NCBI GenBank assembly: GCA_049889415.1
Contig: JBMHDL010000005.1
Coordinates: 1-64,000, forward strand
Source of the DNA: JAYQKL01 sp049889415
GTDB lineage: Bacteria; Pseudomonadota; Alphaproteobacteria; RS24
Direction: 5' to 3'
DNA: 64,000 bases
The notes below the pieces were generated by a model. The model saw nothing but the letters and a program-made list of their open reading frames with translations, did not search any database and was not told the origin of the DNA. Shown one piece after another: positions 26,361 through 35,068 of this stretch. Position 1 is the first letter of the stretch; each line of letters opens with the position of its first letter. The translations under genes were made by a program, and so were the position numbers.

Positions 26361-27851
26361 TCAGGCGTCGGTCTCATATTCCGACAAATCAATGTGGTTC
26401 ATTTCCCGCATATATCGATAGGTGCTATGCGGCCATAATGTGCTGTTCTGATCGGTTTCGCCGCGAATGCCGTTTTTGTACCAGCTTGCACAATTGCCGT
26501 TCCAGACCATGCCCTTCAGCCCTTCCTGAATGCTTCGGGAATAGGCGTCCTGCTGATCCTGCCTCGGGGCTATTCGGGTTAAGCCTTTTCGCTGCATTTG
26601 CGTCAGGGCACTGATGATATACCGCACCTGTGCTTCAATCATCAAAATGATGGAGTTATGACCCAGCCCGCTATTGGGCCCAAGCAGCATGAACAGGTTC
26701 GGAAAACCTGCGACACTGACCGTGCGGTGCGCAACAATTTTGTCGTCCCAGGCCTCTTTAAGGCTTACGCCCCCGGCATTGGTGACATCCATTTGGTCAA
26801 GGAAGTTAAACGGCTCAAAGCCGGTTGCGTAAATCAGCACATCAAATTCATGGTGAAGTCCGGCCTTGTCCGTGACCCCGGTTGCGGTGATTTCCGCAAT
26901 GCCGTCCGTATGAAGCGACACATGGTCCTGTTGCAGCGTTTCCAGATAGCCGTCCACCATTAAAATGCGTTTGCAGCCGATCGGATAGTCCGGTGTCAGT
27001 TTGCGGCGTAGAGTCCTGTCGGTCACAGTTTTTTTGAGGTAACGGAGCGCCTGGCCCTTGGCGAATTTCTGCATCATGCTCTTTTCACGGAAAAGGCGAA
27101 AAAGAATGAAATCATTCATGGAGTAAATTTTGCCCCGTCGGAGCAGAGACAAAACTGGAAACAGGCGCATCAGCTTTTTTGCCCAGCCGGATATGCTGTA
27201 GTTGTTGCGCGGCAGCAGCCAGTTCGGCGTGCGTTGAAAGACCGTCAGCCTGTCAACGGAGTCAGCAATTTCGGGCACCAGTTGCACGGCACTGGCGGCT
27301 GAGCCGATGACCCCGACCCGTTTGCCGGAGAGCGGCACATCATGGCGCCATTGCGCGGAATGAAAGGCGGGGCCGTTAAAGTTCTCCCGCCCCGGAATGT
27401 CGGGGGTGGCGGGCGTGTGCAGACCACCAATGGCCGTCACTACAATGTCAAATGTGGCCTGCTCGCCGTTTTCCAGCGTCAATGTCCAGCCGTCATCTCC
27501 ATGGATGGCTGAAGTGACGCGCTGGTTGAACCGGCAAAAAGGCAGAATGCCGAAATCCGCGGCGACCTTTTCGCAATAGGCCTGAATTTCAGGCCCGGCG
27601 GAATAGGCTTTGCTCCAATCCGGGTTGCGGGCGAAGGAATAGGAATACAGATGCGAGGGCACATCACAGGCAACGCCCGGATAGGTGTTTTCGCGCCAGG
27701 TGCCGCCGACGGTCTCGGCTTTTTCAAAAATGGTGAAATCGGTGAAGCCGTATTCCAGAAGCTTGATGCCCATGCACATGCCGCTCAAGCCTGCGCCCAG
27801 CACGGCAATGCGGGGGGTGGATGGCGGGGGGGGAATTTCTCTCTCAGTCAT
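26361..27851 (-). CDS. flavin-binding monooxygenase, Baeyer-Villiger type
   Basis: A 496-residue class B flavoprotein monooxygenase that would insert oxygen next to a ketone or oxidise N/S atoms with NADPH. The FAD-binding AVLGAGLSGMCMG sits near residue 17. GTWRENTYPGVACDVPSHLY follows. The fingerprint FNGPAFHSAQW matches FxGxxxHxxxW exactly. The NADPH Rossmann motif VGVIGSAASAVQ comes after. ATG 27851 is preferred over an ATG seven codons upstream. Its stop abuts the HIT gene end. The substrate is unknown. Confidence 0.86.
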   Translation of the reverse strand: MTEREIPPPPSTPRIAVLGAGLSGMCMGIKLLEYGFTDFTIFEKAETVGGTWRENTYPGVACDVPSHLYSYSFARNPDWSKAYSAGPEIQAYCEKVAADFGILPFCRFNQRVTSAIHGDDGWTLTLENGEQATFDIVVTAIGGLHTPATPDIPGRENFNGPAFHSAQWRHDVPLSGKRVGVIGSAASAVQLVPEIADSVDRLTVFQRTPNWLLPRNNYSISGWAKKLMRLFPVLSLLRRGKIYSMNDFILFRLFREKSMMQKFAKGQALRYLKKTVTDRTLRRKLTPDYPIGCKRILMVDGYLETLQQDHVSLHTDGIAEITATGVTDKAGLHHEFDVLIYATGFEPFNFLDQMDVTNAGGVSLKEAWDDKIVAHRTVSVAGFPNLFMLLGPNSGLGHNSIILMIEAQVRYIISALTQMQRKGLTRIAPRQDQQDAYSRSIQEGLKGMVWNGNCASWYKNGIRGETDQNSTLWPHSTYRYMREMNHIDLSEYETDA

Positions 27852-27961
27852 GCGTTTTACCCCAAGGCCCATGCGAAGCGGGGCGGTTCATTTGGTTTGC
27901 GGGGGAGATGACCTAACTTCCCGTATGTAGCACAAAGAAGCAAGACAATTTTGGAGACGTG

Positions 27962-28693
27962 ATGAAAAATCTGACAGACGGTTTCACGGCAGTCATTATT
28001 GGTGCGTCGGGCGGTATTGGCGGCGCTTTGGCCCAGCGTGTTGAGGCTATGGCGGGCTGTAAACAGCTGATCGCAACCGCCCGTCAACCGGAAAAGGCCC
28101 GAGACCCCAACTCCGTGGTGGGTTTGGATACAGCCGATGAAAACATGGTTGCGGCTTTTGCACAGAGTCTGACGGCGGAGGTCGACCTTGTGATCAACGC
28201 CACCGGCCTGCTGCATGACCCGGAGCGCGACATTTTCCCCGAACGCAGTCTTCGACATCTGGAAATGGACAAAATGCAAGCGGTTTTTGCCGCCAATGCC
28301 TTCGGCCCGGCACTTTTGATGAAACATTTGCTACCAAAATTGCCGCGTCAAAGACCGGCAATCTTTGCCTCCTTGTCAGCCCGCGTCGGATCCATTTCAG
28401 ACAACCGGTTGGGTGGGTGGTATGCCTATCGTGCCGCCAAGGCCGCTCATAACATGTTTCTCAAAACGGCCGCTCTGGAGGCTGCCTATCGCCAGAAACA
28501 GGCCGTGATTGTCGGTCTGCACCCGGGGACGGTCGAGACCGGCCTGTCTGAGCCGTTCAAGGGAAATGTTCCGTCCGAAAAACTTTTTACTCCCGACCAA
28601 TCCGCTGGTTACCTTCTGGATGTGCTGTCCGGCTTGTCTGCTGAGGACAGCGGCAAGGTTTTTGATTGGAGAGGTCAGGAGGTGCCGGCCTGA
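27962..28693 (+). CDS. short-chain dehydrogenase/reductase (SDR)
   Basis: A 243-residue SDR of the atypical C-factor/carbonyl-reductase-like group. The nucleotide motif is GASGGIG near residue 16, and the catalytic YAYRAAK near residue 155 (Y and K spaced by three). TTTTGGAGAC precedes the ATG. It is divergent from the monooxygenase gene. Its last 19 bases overlap the DUF2256 gene on the other strand. Confidence 0.82.
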   Translation: MKNLTDGFTAVIIGASGGIGGALAQRVEAMAGCKQLIATARQPEKARDPNSVVGLDTADENMVAAFAQSLTAEVDLVINATGLLHDPERDIFPERSLRHLEMDKMQAVFAANAFGPALLMKHLLPKLPRQRPAIFASLSARVGSISDNRLGGWYAYRAAKAAHNMFLKTAALEAAYRQKQAVIVGLHPGTVETGLSEPFKGNVPSEKLFTPDQSAGYLLDVLSGLSAEDSGKVFDWRGQEVPA

Positions 28694-28842
28694 TCATCCG
28701 ATCGGGCGGACCGGCCCTGTCTGCGGCAACGTTCCGAGCAGTAAATGACGTTGTCCCAGTCCCGGGCCCATTTCTTGCGCCACACAAATGGCCGACGGCA
28801 GACCGGGCAGATCTTTTCCGGAAGTTCGGATTTCTTGCGCAT
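28675..28842 (-). CDS. DUF2256 family small zinc-binding-type protein
   Basis: A 55-residue basic protein. The sequence from MRKKSELPEKICPVCRRPF through WRKKWARDWDNVIYCSERCR contains four cysteines in a CxxC...CxxxC layout, as in the conserved DUF2256 family, and may bind one zinc. The function is not known. An in-frame ATG two codons upstream (28848) is an alternative start. Its 3' end overlaps the convergent SDR gene. Confidence 0.82.
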   Translation of the reverse strand: MRKKSELPEKICPVCRRPFVWRKKWARDWDNVIYCSERCRRQGRSARSDDQAGTS

Positions 28843-28848
28843 CTTCAT

Positions 28849-29217
28849 GGACAGACAAATGGGGCGTTTCGCCGTGCCGGCAAGTCCCCCTTCGAGCGGC
28901 TCAAAGACTTATCTTTTGAACCGCCCGCCGGCCATGGAGGGACGAAGGGTTGGCCGGACCACTGGAAAGTCTGCAACAGTGACAAAATCAAACACAACAA
29001 CACTGCTGCACGTTACTGGGAGACACAACTTACAAGTGATGAATCAAGATATCCACAGAACCGGTAATATCCCAACGAAAAATGTCATATTTTCAATTAA
29101 AAACAATAGGTTGTGAGATTTATACAACGTTTTTGATTGTCTGTTTTTGGTAACTTTACAGACAGTGCGTTCATTCAAATCATAAATTTGGATTAACGTA
29201 CAATCCTTGCGCTATTC
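28849..29217. other. intergenic region, AT-rich in its second half
   Basis: About 370 bases between the DUF2256 start and the permease end. No credible coding frame was found on either strand. From about 29080 it is rich in A and T and may contain the DUF2256 promoter. A weak GTTGT/ACAAC stem at about 29112-29130 is not a convincing terminator. Nothing else is supported. Confidence 0.5.
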
Positions 29218-30867
29218 TTAATCAAGCGGCTGGTCAGAGCCCGGCAAGATGAGTTTTGTCGCCATCATGACCGGGATCAGGCCTGTCAGAATGATGAGTA
29301 AAGCAGGTGCAGCAGCTTCCTCTATCAGACCCAGGCTGGCTTTTTCGTAGATTTGTGTTGCAAGGGTGTCGAAATCAAAGGGGCGCAGGATCAGCGTCGC
29401 AGGCAGTTCCTTCATGGTATCAACAAACACAAGAATGAGGACACCAATGAGGCTCGGCCGCAGCAAAGGCAGATAAATACGGCTGAATCGTTGACCCTGA
29501 TGCGCCCCCAGAGACCGCGCGGCAATATCAAGTTGTGGCGGGATGCGGGAAAGCCCCGCTTCTATGGTTCCATAGCTGATGGACAGAAAGCGGACACAAT
29601 AGGCGAATAAAAGCCCAAAAACCGAACCGGTCAGAAACAGGGTCATGCCTTTGGGCGCATAAGCGTTGAGTCCGATCAGTAATGTGTCGGCTGAACTCAG
29701 GCAAATCAGGACACCCAGCCCCAGGACCGTGCCGGGTACGGCATAGCCGATGGAGGCGAATTGGGTGATTTTGGACGCTGACTTGGCGGCTTTGAAGCGT
29801 TGTCCCAGCACAAGAAAAAGGCCAATCAGCAGGGTCATAAGACCGGCACCCAAGGCCAAACCCACGCTGTTGCCCAGAGCCGGTAGGAAAGTGGCAGGGT
29901 CAAAAAATGTGGTCACACTCAACTGCAGCAGAACAATGACGGGAATGATAAAGCCAAAAAGGATGGGCAAGAGGGTGACCATGGCCGCCGGTATGCAGTG
30001 AGCCGCCGTTAAAGAGAAGACGGCCTGCCCTGACTGTCGGTCGGCGCTACCGTAATCACGCTGGTCACGGCGATTTAATTTTTCAATAAACACAAGTGCC
30101 GCCATTAAAACCAGCAATGCCAATGCCATCTGTACGGCCGTCCCCAATTGTCCGCGGGCAAGCCAGGTGTCATAAATGCCGACAGTCAATGTCCGCACAC
30201 CCAGATATTCGACGGCGCCGATATCATTGAGACATTCCATCAGTGCCAGGGCCACACCAACAAAGAGGGCGGGCCGGCACAGTGGCAGCCCGACACGCCA
30301 GAAACAGGCAAGCGGTCCGGCCCCTAAAGCGCGCGCCGCATGGATGAGCCTGACCGACTGTTTGAGAAAGGAAGCCCGGGCGGAAATATACACATAAGGC
30401 GTAAGGACGACGCCCATGCAGAAAATGGCCCCGACGAGCGAGCGGATATCAAGGCCTTGAGGCGCTGTAAGGGCCCAAAAGCTAGCCCATGGCCCGGTGC
30501 TATCAACAGCTTCTGAATAGGCATAGGCGGAAATATATGTCGGGATGGCCAATGGCAGCATTAACCCCCATTCCATCAGCCGCTTGCCCGGCATTTTGTA
30601 AAATGTCACACACCAGGCGGCGCCGACACCAAAGATGCCTGTGAACAGCCCAACACCCGTCATCAACAGCAGTGTGGTGGCGACTTGTCCGGGTAAAATG
30701 GTTGTGAGCAGATGCGACCAGGTCTCCAGAAAACCGCTGGTTCCGAAAAACTCAGGATCGGCCAAACCAGAAAAGCCGCCGGCAGACAAAAGCAGGATTG
30801 CGGCAATCGGCGCGAGAACCAAGGCGGTGACCAGCGCAGTCAGGACCTCATATCTCTTGGTAAGCAT
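29218..30867 (-). CDS. ferric-iron-type ABC transporter permease (FbpB-like)
   Basis: A 549-residue inner-membrane protein with about twelve helices in two homologous halves, the fused permease form of FbpB/SfuB/ThiP-type importers. The first half has an EAA-like loop around LIHAARALGAGPLACFWRVG and the second around LDIAARSLGAHQGQRFSRIY. It would form the channel for a periplasmic-binding-protein-dependent iron importer. No binding protein or ATPase gene lies beside it in this window. The start ATG at 30867 has no strong ribosome site. Confidence 0.83.
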   Translation of the reverse strand: MLTKRYEVLTALVTALVLAPIAAILLLSAGGFSGLADPEFFGTSGFLETWSHLLTTILPGQVATTLLLMTGVGLFTGIFGVGAAWCVTFYKMPGKRLMEWGLMLPLAIPTYISAYAYSEAVDSTGPWASFWALTAPQGLDIRSLVGAIFCMGVVLTPYVYISARASFLKQSVRLIHAARALGAGPLACFWRVGLPLCRPALFVGVALALMECLNDIGAVEYLGVRTLTVGIYDTWLARGQLGTAVQMALALLVLMAALVFIEKLNRRDQRDYGSADRQSGQAVFSLTAAHCIPAAMVTLLPILFGFIIPVIVLLQLSVTTFFDPATFLPALGNSVGLALGAGLMTLLIGLFLVLGQRFKAAKSASKITQFASIGYAVPGTVLGLGVLICLSSADTLLIGLNAYAPKGMTLFLTGSVFGLLFAYCVRFLSISYGTIEAGLSRIPPQLDIAARSLGAHQGQRFSRIYLPLLRPSLIGVLILVFVDTMKELPATLILRPFDFDTLATQIYEKASLGLIEEAAAPALLIILTGLIPVMMATKLILPGSDQPLD

Positions 30868-30912
30868 TTGGGACTTTCTTTTGCTGGCTGTGGAAAATTG
30901 TTTCAGGCGCCT

Positions 30913-31095
30913 TCAGTCCTGCTTGACCATGGCCGCGGCAGCGGCCAACTCTCTGGCAATTTCCTCGGCTTCATCAGGCGTGAAATCCATCGGCAGCTCG
31001 AATTTTTCGGTCGAGATGAAAATGCGGACCATGCCCTGATCGGTCGGACCGACGCTCAATTCAGCTTCCAAATCCGAAGGCGTGTTAATACCCAT
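30913..31095 (-). CDS. DUF6324-like small acidic protein
   Basis: A 60-residue protein, MGINTPSDLEAELSVGPTDQ at the start and an acidic helix PDEAEEIARELAAAAA at the end. This looks like a short family I recall from alphaproteobacteria as DUF6324, function unknown. ATG 31095 is chosen because GGGG lies seven bases upstream and the family start is MGIN; an ATG four codons earlier is possible. It precedes the permease gene in the same direction with a 45-base gap. Confidence 0.65.
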   Translation of the reverse strand: MGINTPSDLEAELSVGPTDQGMVRIFISTEKFELPMDFTPDEAEEIARELAAAAAMVKQD

Positions 31096-31222
31096 GCGTA
31101 ACCCCATTATTTCAAGTGCTGATATTTTCTAGCACACCCCCCCGGCAAATGACAGGAATGATAATTTCCCGGTTGACTGTATCATGCATCGGTCCAGCCA
31201 TGCGGGACGCCAACGAAAAGGC

Positions 31223-31251
31223 TTGAAACCGCCTGCGCTTCGGACTATTTT
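31223..31251 (+). promoter_or_regulatory. sigma-70-type promoter of tRNA-His
   Basis: TTGAAA (31223-31228) and TATTTT (31246-31251) are separated by 17 bases. The predicted start is near 31258, about ten bases before the mature tRNA-His end. Confidence 0.6.
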
Positions 31252-31267
31252 GCCTCACCAATGCGAT

Positions 31268-31344
31268 GCAGCCGTAGCTCAGTAGGTTAGAGCGCCTGAT
31301 TGTGGATCAGGAGGTCCCCCGTTCAAATCGGGGCGGCTGTACCA
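31268..31344 (+). tRNA. tRNA-His (anticodon GTG)
   Basis: A 77-nt cloverleaf with encoded CCA. The anticodon GTG is at 31302-31304 in stem CCTGA/TCAGG. The acceptor stem GCAGCCG pairs with CGGCTGT (the first pair is G-U), the discriminator is A73, and the base before position 1 is T. There is therefore no encoded G-1:C73. This absence is a known peculiarity of alphaproteobacterial tRNA-His, paired with an unusual HisRS. No terminator separates it from phoR. Confidence 0.96.
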
Positions 31345-31413
31345 TTTCTCCAAATATTCATCACCAACCTGTATCCCTTGCCACATTCTCCCGACATGTA
31401 TATGTGTGGAGTA

Positions 31414-32460
31414 ATGTTGACGGATGATGAACTCAATCTTTTTGAAGCGCTTGGCGATGTTTCTGAGGAAGGCCTCATCGTGATTGATGACGCCGGGGTG
31501 GTGAAATTCGCCAATCCCAAAGCCCTCAGCTTTTTCGGAGTGCGAATCAAGGCGCAGCGGCTGCAAAACTTTGTCCGGCATCCGGATTTTCTGGATGTCC
31601 TGCACAGCGTTGCCCGGACAGGCGGTGAGGCCGAGCTGACGCATCAGTTCAGCGGTGTCATTGAGCGGACCTTTTCCCTGACATTCAAAAACATCTGCCT
31701 GACCCGAAAACTTTGCCTGATTGTTGTCAGGGATTTGACCGGTGCCCGCATGTTGGAACGCATGCGCTCTGACTTTGTTGCCAATGTGAGTCATGAATTA
31801 CGGTCCCCTTTGACAAGCTTAATCGGATTTATTCAAACTCTTGCTGACGCGGATCTCCCGGCCGCCGAGAAGCAAAAATATCTGTCCATCATGAATGATG
31901 AGGCGATGCGTATGAACCGGCTGATCAATGACCTTTTGTCATTGTCCAATCAGGTCGCTGACAGCCATGTGCTGCCTAGTGGGGCGGTCGATTTGACCGC
32001 CTTGACGGAGGATGTCGCCGGCAGCTTGACCCAACAGGCAGCCGAGCGCGGCATTGCACTGGTCATCCTGAACAACCAATCCGGAGAGACGAATCACACA
32101 TGCCGCGTCAACGGATCCTATGAGGATCTGCGTGCCGTTTTGATCAATCTGCTGGACAATGCGATCAAATATGGCGCCGCAGATCAGGATGTTCAGATCG
32201 TCATTGAGCCGGTCAGGCATCACATGGTTGAGTTGAAAGTCATCAATTCCGGCGAAGGGATTGAGGCCGAACATATCCCGCGGCTGACAGAGCGGTTTTA
32301 CCGCGCTGACAAGGCCCGCGCGCGCCAGACCGGGGGGAGCGGGCTGGGTCTGGCCATCGTCAAACACATCGTCCAGCGTCATCGCGGGCGGATGCGGATC
32401 AGTAGCGTACCAAACGGGGAAACGGTGTTCACGGTGATTTTGCCGCAGGCGTCTGATTAA
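31414..32460 (+). CDS. phoR: phosphate regulon sensor histidine kinase PhoR, no membrane segment
   Basis: A 348-residue histidine kinase that phosphorylates PhoB under phosphate limitation. A PAS-like domain covers about residues 10-105. The H-box FVANVSHELRSPLTS gives H127. The ATP-binding domain has LINLLDNAIKYG (N box), VINSGEGI (G1) and TGGSGLGLAIVKHI (G2). Typical PhoR has an N-terminal membrane anchor, but none is visible here, even in the upstream in-frame region. ATG 31414 follows GTGTGGAG; ATG 31396 and 31402 are alternatives. It heads phoR-pstSCAB-phoU-phoB. Confidence 0.88.
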   Translation: MLTDDELNLFEALGDVSEEGLIVIDDAGVVKFANPKALSFFGVRIKAQRLQNFVRHPDFLDVLHSVARTGGEAELTHQFSGVIERTFSLTFKNICLTRKLCLIVVRDLTGARMLERMRSDFVANVSHELRSPLTSLIGFIQTLADADLPAAEKQKYLSIMNDEAMRMNRLINDLLSLSNQVADSHVLPSGAVDLTALTEDVAGSLTQQAAERGIALVILNNQSGETNHTCRVNGSYEDLRAVLINLLDNAIKYGAADQDVQIVIEPVRHHMVELKVINSGEGIEAEHIPRLTERFYRADKARARQTGGSGLGLAIVKHIVQRHRGRMRISSVPNGETVFTVILPQASD

Positions 32461-32491
32461 TTATCCTCAGGACATCGTGTTTTTACGGTTT

Positions 32492-32511
32492 CTGTCATAA
32501 AATTGTAATAA
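32492..32511 (+). promoter_or_regulatory. Pho box (PhoB binding site) upstream of pstS
   Basis: CTGTCATAAAATTGTAATAA carries two direct repeats 11 bases apart, CTGTCAT and TTGTAAT, close to the Pho-box consensus. It lies 60 to 80 bases before the pstS start, as expected for phosphate-starvation activation. Confidence 0.8.
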
Positions 32512-32571
32512 TAGAAACACACATCATAACCACTCATTTTGAGTGAAAATCACATCGTAATTCAGGAGTTC

Positions 32572-33618
32572 ATGATGCGCTTTTTTCTGGCAATAGCCCT
32601 TATGGCCGGCACAATGGCTTTCAGCCAATCCGCCCATGCCCGTGACCAAATCTCAATTGTTGGGTCTTCAACGGTTTTCCCGTTCGCAACAGCTGTTGCC
32701 GAACAGTTTGGCCGGACCTCTTCCTTCAAAACCCCGATTATCGAATCCACCGGCTCGGGTGGCGGCATGAAGTTGTTTTGCGCCGGCATCGGCCTCGAGC
32801 ATCCGGACATCACCAATGCATCGCGCCGGATCAAGTCCAAAGAATATGACAAATGCACCGCAAACGGCATCGACATGACTGAGATTGTCATCGGCTATGA
32901 CGGTATTGTGATGGCCAACGCCAAGACCCAAACGCCTTTGAAGCTGACGCTGGAACAGGTGTACCTTGCCACAGCCGCACAGGTTCCGGATAAGGGCTGC
33001 ACGAAATTCAACTGTGCCATGGTTAAAAACCCTTACAAGAACTGGAGTGATATCGACCCGTCACTGCCGAATTACAAAATTGAGATTCTCGGCCCGCCGC
33101 CGACCTCCGGCACACGCGATGCTTTCCAGGAACTGGCCATGAGTGGTGGCTCCAAAGCATACCCTTATCTGAATGCCCTGAAGAAAAAAGACAAAAAAGC
33201 CTGGAAAAAACTGACCCGTACAGTCCGCGAGGACGGTGCCTGGATTGACGCAGGTGAAAATGACAATCTGATGGTCAACAAGCTGGTTGCCAACCCGAAT
33301 GCTTTCGGTGTGTTCGGTTTCAGCTTCCTGGATCAGAACAGTGACAAGATTCATGGTGCAACGGTGAGTGGTGTGCGTCCGACATTTGAGAATATTGCCG
33401 GCGGCAAATATAAAATTTCCCGCTCGCTCTACTTCTATGTCAAACACGCCCATGTCGGCACTGTGCCCGGTATTCAGGAATTCTTGACGGAGTTCACCAG
33501 CGAAAACGCCTATGGTGAAGACGGCTACCTGATTGACAAGGGACTGATTCCCTTGCCGTCTGCCGACCGTGACGGTATGCGTCAAGACGGTAAGTCATTG
33601 AAAAAACTTGTAATGTAA
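32572..33618 (+). CDS. pstS: phosphate ABC transporter substrate-binding protein PstS
   Basis: A 348-residue periplasmic phosphate-binding protein. The signal peptide MMRFFLAIALMAGTMAFSQS ends near AHA. Phosphate contacts are seen in GSSTVFPF, STGSGGGMK and PPTSGTRDAF. AGGAG lies just before two adjacent ATG codons (32572 and 32575). It is preceded by a Pho box and followed by a stem-loop that may limit read-through into pstC. Confidence 0.93.
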   Translation: MMRFFLAIALMAGTMAFSQSAHARDQISIVGSSTVFPFATAVAEQFGRTSSFKTPIIESTGSGGGMKLFCAGIGLEHPDITNASRRIKSKEYDKCTANGIDMTEIVIGYDGIVMANAKTQTPLKLTLEQVYLATAAQVPDKGCTKFNCAMVKNPYKNWSDIDPSLPNYKIEILGPPPTSGTRDAFQELAMSGGSKAYPYLNALKKKDKKAWKKLTRTVREDGAWIDAGENDNLMVNKLVANPNAFGVFGFSFLDQNSDKIHGATVSGVRPTFENIAGGKYKISRSLYFYVKHAHVGTVPGIQEFLTEFTSENAYGEDGYLIDKGLIPLPSADRDGMRQDGKSLKKLVM

Positions 33619-33634
33619 GTTTTCTGAGACTCAG

Positions 33635-33675
33635 CCACAACGTTGGAGTAAAATCCAGCGTTGTGGTTCTTCTTT
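33635..33675 (+). terminator. stem-loop between pstS and pstC (possible attenuator)
   Basis: CCACAACG and CGTTGTGG form an outer stem, extended by TGGA/TCCA, followed by TTCTTCTTT. The tail is an imperfect T-run, so partial termination is more likely than a full stop. This would give more pstS than pstCAB mRNA, or it may protect the pstS 3' end. Confidence 0.6.
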
Positions 33676-33685
33676 GGGCAATGCA

Positions 33686-35068
33686 ATGACAACCGGACTT
33701 TTTCTTCTTTTGCTGGCGACCTTTGGCGGGCTGGCATTTTTGTACGGAAAAAAATCAATTCGCTCAGCCATGGCTGAGACGGACGTCAAGCAGCATTCGC
33801 TCGACACCTATCATGGGCTGTATCTGGCCCTGTTTTTCTTTTTCCCGCCCTTCGCGGTCATTCTTGCCTGGCAAATAGTTTCCCCATTTGTGATAGACGG
33901 CCTGCTCACGACCCGCATTCAGGATCTGCAGGCCGTTGCCTCCACCGGTGAACTCAATGTGCTGGTCGCCAAAATCAAATCCTTCAGTGCGGGGGCGCTG
34001 CCGGCTGCGTTTGCCACGCCGTTTGTTGAAGAGATGGGCGCCTATTTGAACAGTCTGCGCTATTATTCGAACAGTCTGTTGTTTTCCATTGCCGGCATTT
34101 TGAGCGCTTTGGCTTTTCTGAGTGCTAGAAGGCATATTGCGCCGCGTTTCAACGCCAGAGACCGGGTTGAGTTTCTTTTCATGTTGTTGATGATCATGGC
34201 GTCGGTGATTGCCATCATCACGACCATCGGCATTGTCCTGTCCCTGATTTTCGAGACCCTGCGCTTTTTTGAAAAAGTCCCGGTCATGGATTTCCTGTTT
34301 GGACTGCATTGGAGCCCGCAAATCGCCATACGCGAGGATCAGGCCGGTGGTTCCGGCTCATTCGGCGCCATCCCCTTATTCGCCGGCACCTTGATGATCA
34401 CTTTCATCGCCATTCTGGTGGCGGTTCCGATCGGGTTGATGTCGGCCATTTATCTGTCCGAATATGCCGACCAGAGATTGCGGGATATCGCCAAGCCGAC
34501 AATTGAGGTTTTGGCAGGTATTCCGACGGTGGTTTACGGATTTTTCGCCGCTCTGCTGGTGGCGCCTTTCCTCAGGGACACGGGGTCCTTGATGGGCTTG
34601 TCCCTTTCCTCCGAGTCCGCACTTGCGGCGGGCATGGTCATGGGCATTATGATCATACCGGTCATCTCATCCTTGTCGGATGACGTCATCAACGCCGTCC
34701 CGCAAACCCTGCGGGACGGTGCCTATGCGCTAGGTGCCACCCAGTCTGAGACCATCAAACAGGTGGTTCTCCCGGCGGCTTTGCCGGGCATTGTCAGCGC
34801 CATTTTGCTCGCAATATCCAGGGCTATCGGCGAAACCATGATTGTGGTCATGGCGGCCGGTGTGGCCGCCAATCTGACGGCGAACCCGTTTGAGTCTGTC
34901 ACCACTGTGACGGTGCAGATCGTGACGCTTCTGGTCGGTGACCAGGAGTTTGACAGCGCCAAGACCCTGGCGGCCTTCGCGCTTGGTCTGGTTTTGTTTT
35001 TCATCACCTTGGGACTGAATATTTTGGCCATGTCGGTTGTCAGGAGGTTCAGGGAACAATATGAGTGA
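33686..35068 (+). CDS. pstC: phosphate ABC transporter permease PstC
   Basis: A 460-residue inner-membrane permease. Compared with the roughly 320-residue enterobacterial PstC it has an extra N-terminal region (about residues 1-190) with further helices. The C-terminal 270 residues form the core. LSEYADQRLRDIAKPTIEVLAGIPTVVYG is split by me into LSEYADQRL and EVLAGIPTVVYG as the two recognisable parts. The EAA loop is DGAYALGATQSETIKQVVLP. ATG 33686 is used; an upstream TTG is possible. It overlaps pstA by eight bases. Confidence 0.9.
   Translation: MTTGLFLLLLATFGGLAFLYGKKSIRSAMAETDVKQHSLDTYHGLYLALFFFFPPFAVILAWQIVSPFVIDGLLTTRIQDLQAVASTGELNVLVAKIKSFSAGALPAAFATPFVEEMGAYLNSLRYYSNSLLFSIAGILSALAFLSARRHIAPRFNARDRVEFLFMLLMIMASVIAIITTIGIVLSLIFETLRFFEKVPVMDFLFGLHWSPQIAIREDQAGGSGSFGAIPLFAGTLMITFIAILVAVPIGLMSAIYLSEYADQRLRDIAKPTIEVLAGIPTVVYGFFAALLVAPFLRDTGSLMGLSLSSESALAAGMVMGIMIIPVISSLSDDVINAVPQTLRDGAYALGATQSETIKQVVLPAALPGIVSAILLAISRAIGETMIVVMAAGVAANLTANPFESVTTVTVQIVTLLVGDQEFDSAKTLAAFALGLVLFFITLGLNILAMSVVRRFREQYE

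Noticed and set aside
28666..29116. Plus-strand open frames over the DUF2256 gene and the gap behind it
   Set aside because: They run antisense to the DUF2256 coding sequence, whose cysteine pattern is clear, and have no motif.
29040..29215. Possible replication origin (TATCCACA next to an AT-rich stretch)
   Set aside because: Only one near-match to a DnaA box, no cluster, no dnaA, dnaN or parAB genes nearby.
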